This document shows positions 14,519 to 16,741 of a DNA stretch of 16,741 nucleotides, in pieces. Both the position numbers and the translations under genes were made by a program. This stretch comes from an uncultured Desulfovibrio sp. (GTDB lineage: Bacteria > Desulfobacterota > Desulfovibrionia > Desulfovibrionales > Desulfovibrionaceae), in contig CAMBWG010000007.1 in NCBI GenBank assembly GCA_945871415.1, forward strand, positions 1 to 16,741, read 5' to 3'. The stretch's first letter is position 1. Every line of letters begins with the position of its first letter. A model generated the notes under the pieces. The model saw nothing but the letters and a program-made list of their open reading frames with translations. It was not told the DNA's origin and made no database searches.

Positions 14519-14661
14519 GAGCGTTTTGCCATTGAAAAAGGTGAAACGCGAGGCGGCGGCACTGCGCCGCCCGGCCAGAAGTGAGCGGAAAAACGCGGTT
14601 TTTCCGCGAAACGACAGGCCGTATGGTTTGAAACGCACAGCGTTTCAAACTGAAAATGCTC
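14519..14661 (+). repeat. family 1 intergenic repeat, copy 4
   Basis: 143 bp, about 70 bp before trmD, and the best-preserved full copy. Stem-loop 1 is GCGTTTTGCC / GGTGAAACGC (with G-T wobbles), stem-loop 2 GGCGGC / GCCGCC, stem-loop 3 a perfect GCGGAAAAAC / GTTTTTCCGC and stem-loop 4 a perfect GTTTGAAACGC / GCGTTTCAAAC with an ACA loop. The ends are GAGCGTTTT and AAAATGCTC, complementary at 8 of 9 positions. Confidence 0.88.
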
Positions 14662-14733
14662 TAAGATAAGCGCAGGGCTTCGGCCTTGCCGGGGCGTGCG
14701 CGATCTCTTTTGACAGACGGAGCGACTTGCGGC

Positions 14734-16041
14734 ATGGTTTGCGGCATGCCGCAGTTTCACATTGTTTCTCTTTTCCCGGAATTTTTTGATTCGCCGCTGG
14801 GCGTGGCGCTCATGGGACGCGCCCGTGACGCGGGCATTGTGGACGTGACGTTTCACAATCCGCGGGATTTCAGCAGCGACAGGCATCGCCATGTGGACGA
14901 CAGTCCCTATGGCGGCGGTCCCGGTATGGTCTTGCAGGGGGAGCCGGTGGCGGCTGCCCTGCGATCCATTCCGCAGCCGGGGCGCATGCTGGTCATGAGC
15001 CCGGGAGGACGTCCCATGACGCAGCGCATGGCGCGCGCATGGGCGAAGGAAGATCATCTGACTATTGTCTGCGGCCGGTATGAGGGGCTGGATCAACGCC
15101 TTTTCGAGCTGTTCCCGCTGGAGGCGGTCAGCCTGGGCGACGTGGTGCTCAACGGCGGCGAAACGGCGGCGCTGGCGCTGATGGAAGCCGTAGCGCGCCT
15201 GATGCCCGGCTTCATGGGCAAGGAGGCTTCCGGCGACGAAGAGAGCTTTTCGGCGGGCCTGCTGGAGTATCCGCACTACACACGCCCCGAAGTGCTGGAG
15301 GGGCTGCCTGTGCCGGAAGTGCTGCGCAGCGGCGATCACGGGCGCATTGCCCGCTGGCGACGGGAAATGTCGCTGCGGGCGACGCTGGCGGTCCGGCCGG
15401 ATCTGCTGGACAGCGCACCGCTGGGGCGCGAGGATGCGCTGACCCTGGCGGGAGTGCCGCGTGAACGGGCGGGGCGCAATCTCTCCTTGTGCCTGATGCA
15501 CTATCCCGTTATGCTGGATGCGAAAAATAGCGGCGTTTCCTCTTTGACAAATTTTGATATTCACGATATAGCCCGGATTTCCTGCAGCTATGCGATGGGG
15601 CCGTTCTATGTGGTAACGCCGCTGGAAGATCAGCAGCGTCTGCTGACAGAGATTCTGCAGCACTGGACGGACGGTCCCGGAGGCCGGGGCAACCCCGACA
15701 GGGCCAGAGCTTTGAGCCTTGTCCGGCCGGCGCTTTCGCTGGATGCGGCCATGACGGATCTGGAACAGCGAACGGGGCAGCGCCCCCGGCTGGTCACAAG
15801 TTCCGCCACATGGCCCGCAGGCAGGAATGCGCCGCCTTTGCTGACGTGCGCCGATGTGCTGGAATGGTGCCGGAGCGGCCCCGTGCTGCTCTGTCTCGGT
15901 ACTGCCCACGGTCTGGCGCCGGAAGTGCTGGCGCGCAGCGACGGGCAGTTGCGCCCTGTGCGCTTCCTGCAATACAACCACCTTTCGGTGCGGAGCGCGG
16001 CCGCTATCCTGGCCGACAGAATTTTGGGCGACTATCAATAA
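14734..16041 (+). CDS. trmD: tRNA (guanine37-N1)-methyltransferase fused to a second SPOUT-like domain
   Basis: The N-terminal ~235 residues are TrmD, which methylates N1 of G37 next to the anticodon: [12 protein letters not shown] (54-65), [12 protein letters not shown] (111-122), [11 protein letters not shown] (133-143), RP-rich [20 protein letters not shown] (175-194) and [12 protein letters not shown] (199-210). E170 occupies the place of the catalytic Asp169 of Haemophilus TrmD. Residues ~251-435 form an added domain with [36 protein letters not shown] and [15 protein letters not shown], which resembles the knotted methyltransferase TM1570 encoded between trmD and rplS in Thermotoga. The start is uncertain: the ATG at 14734 has GGAG 11 nt upstream, 14746 is an alternative, and a TTG at 14686 is unlikely. 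It is followed by rplS after 53 nt. Confidence 0.95.
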   Translation: MVCGMPQFHIVSLFPEFFDSPLGVALMGRARDAGIVDVTFHNPRDFSSDRHRHVDDSPYGGGPGMVLQGEPVAAALRSIPQPGRMLVMSPGGRPMTQRMARAWAKEDHLTIVCGRYEGLDQRLFELFPLEAVSLGDVVLNGGETAALALMEAVARLMPGFMGKEASGDEESFSAGLLEYPHYTRPEVLEGLPVPEVLRSGDHGRIARWRREMSLRATLAVRPDLLDSAPLGREDALTLAGVPRERAGRNLSLCLMHYPVMLDAKNSGVSSLTNFDIHDIARISCSYAMGPFYVVTPLEDQQRLLTEILQHWTDGPGGRGNPDRARALSLVRPALSLDAAMTDLEQRTGQRPRLVTSSATWPAGRNAPPLLTCADVLEWCRSGPVLLCLGTAHGLAPEVLARSDGQLRPVRFLQYNHLSVRSAAAILADRILGDYQ

Positions 16042-16094
16042 CGCCGCGATATCAAGGACGGTTCCCTGTGAGCCGGCTATTCAAGGAGTTGGGC

Positions 16095-16442
16095 ATGGAC
16101 ATCATTAAAAAGATTGAACAAGAGAACATGCGCATGGATATGCCCGTGTTTCGCTCCGGCGACACGGTTAAAGTGCATCTGCGCATTGTGGAAGGCGAAA
16201 AGGAACGTATTCAGGTGTTCCAGGGCAATGTGATCCGCATCAGCCGCGGCACGACGGACGCGACCTTCACCGTTCGCAAGATTTCCGACGGCGTGGGCGT
16301 GGAACGCATCTTCCCCATGCATTCTCCCTTCATTGATCACGTGGAAGTGGTGACGCAGGGCCGTGTGCGCCGCAGCCGTCTCTACTACCTGCGCGCCCTC
16401 AAGGGCAAGGCCGCTCGTATCAAGCCCCGCGGCCGCTTCTGA
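16095..16442 (+). CDS. rplS: 50S ribosomal protein L19
   Basis: The 115-residue L19 lies at the interface of the ribosomal subunits. The sequence is typical throughout: [19 protein letters not shown] (1-19), [20 protein letters not shown] (19-38), [12 protein letters not shown] (41-52), [20 protein letters not shown] (57-76), and the basic tail [20 protein letters not shown] (91-110). AAGGAG lies six bases before the ATG. Translation from upstream in-frame codons would run through trmD sequence out of phase and is rejected. It is co-transcribed with trmD, as in most bacteria. Confidence 0.98.
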   Translation: MDIIKKIEQENMRMDMPVFRSGDTVKVHLRIVEGEKERIQVFQGNVIRISRGTTDATFTVRKISDGVGVERIFPMHSPFIDHVEVVTQGRVRRSRLYYLRALKGKAARIKPRGRF

Positions 16443-16577
16443 TTTTTGTCTTGTTGTTCCGGCCATTCTTCGGAATGAGCGGAAAACAGCGCCTGAACAG
16501 CCTCATCCAATGCCCCGGGCATTGGTATGGGGCTGTTTGCGTAACGGAGCCCGGTGCCGGGCGTACCCGGAAAGGTA
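16443..16577. other. 3' region of rplS with an imperfect hairpin
   Basis: No gene seen. AACAGCC...CCAATGCCC pairs with GGGCATTGG...GGCTGTT (16496-16537), a long hairpin with small internal loops, but only TTTGCG follows, so it is not a classical terminator. It may protect the trmD-rplS mRNA 3' end. Confidence 0.4.
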
Positions 16578-16682
16578 GCAGGGCAGCGCAGCCCTGCCCG
16601 AAGTGCGTGGAAAAATGCGTTTTTCCGTGAAGCGACAGGCCGTATGGTTTGAAACGCAACGCGTTTCAAACTGAAAATGCTC
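16578..16682 (+). repeat. family 1 intergenic repeat, copy 5 (left end missing)
   Basis: Stem-loop 1 is absent. The stem-loop 2 position holds a different but perfect stem (GCAGGGC / GCCCTGC). Stem-loop 3 is GGAAAAA / TTTTTCC, stem-loop 4 is perfect (GTTTGAAACGC / GCGTTTCAAAC), and the right end is AAAATGCTC. Same orientation as all other copies. Confidence 0.82.
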
Positions 16683-16688
16683 CGGGGG

Positions 16689-16741
16689 CTGTTACGCTAA
16701 TTTTTCTGTTTATTCCAGATAAATAGAAAATAAAGACGACA
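16689..16741 (+). repeat. family 3 AT-rich element, second copy, cut by the window edge
   Basis: It starts six bases after family 1 copy 5 with CTGTTA, then an AT-rich segment with TTTATT and ATAAATAGAAA in the same order as the element at 6071-6137. The right end, expected to read AACGCTC, lies beyond the window. Confidence 0.5.

Noticed and set aside
14320..16038. Open frame of 572 codons on the minus strand
   Set aside because: Antisense to trmD and extending through two repeats; no domain seen.
2099..16682. CRISPR array made of the family 1 repeats
   Set aside because: Copies are about 142 bp, kilobases apart and separated by genes, not short repeats with regular spacers.

Overview
The window is a high-GC, gene-dense bacterial chromosome segment with 13 confident protein genes, no tRNA or rRNA genes, and no phage, transposase or CRISPR. 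It looks like a Desulfovibrionaceae-type sulfidogen (Desulfovibrio, Bilophila or Mailhella relatives). This rests on TrmD fused to a second SPOUT-like domain and directly followed by rplS, an orphan CheW, a PHP phosphatase next to a methyltransferase, and an Fe-S cysteine desulfidase. The assignment is inference from gene content, not a database match.

Layout. (1) 1-285: no confident gene; it ends in a terminator hairpin. (2) 286-3650, minus strand: a tightly overlapping Trm112-like / YfcE-like phosphoesterase / maf operon, an intrinsic terminator, then ilvD. (3) 3852-6008, plus strand: PHP phosphoesterase, class I methyltransferase and cheW, closed by a near-perfect terminator. (4) 6282-7208, minus: an NAD-dependent 2-hydroxyacid dehydrogenase. 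(5) 7637-10122, plus: an SLC1/DAACS-type symporter overlapping a CyuA/YhaM-type L-cysteine desulfidase, apparently an uptake-plus-degradation pair yielding pyruvate, ammonia and sulfide. (6) 10550-11884, minus: a periplasmic DegP/HtrA protease with two PDZ domains. (7) 12171-14263, plus: cobT overlapping an orphan DppF/OppF-type ATPase. (8) 14734-16442, plus: trmD (fused) and rplS, without the usual rpsP-rimM partners upstream.

The least explained content is between the genes. Three repeat families occupy most of the intergenic space. Family 1 (about 142 bp, five near-complete or truncated copies plus one fragment) is built from four successive stem-loops, has GAGC-type terminal inverted repeats, shows base-pair-preserving differences between copies, and always lies in the same strand orientation whatever the flanking genes do. 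Family 2 (four copies) has a long G-rich/C-rich stem and always begins 11-21 nt after a stop codon in the sense direction of that gene, which suggests a role at the mRNA 3' end. Family 3 is a short AT-rich element whose ends resemble those of family 1. These repeats, the TrmD fusion and the altered symporter motif are the main points worth a second look.
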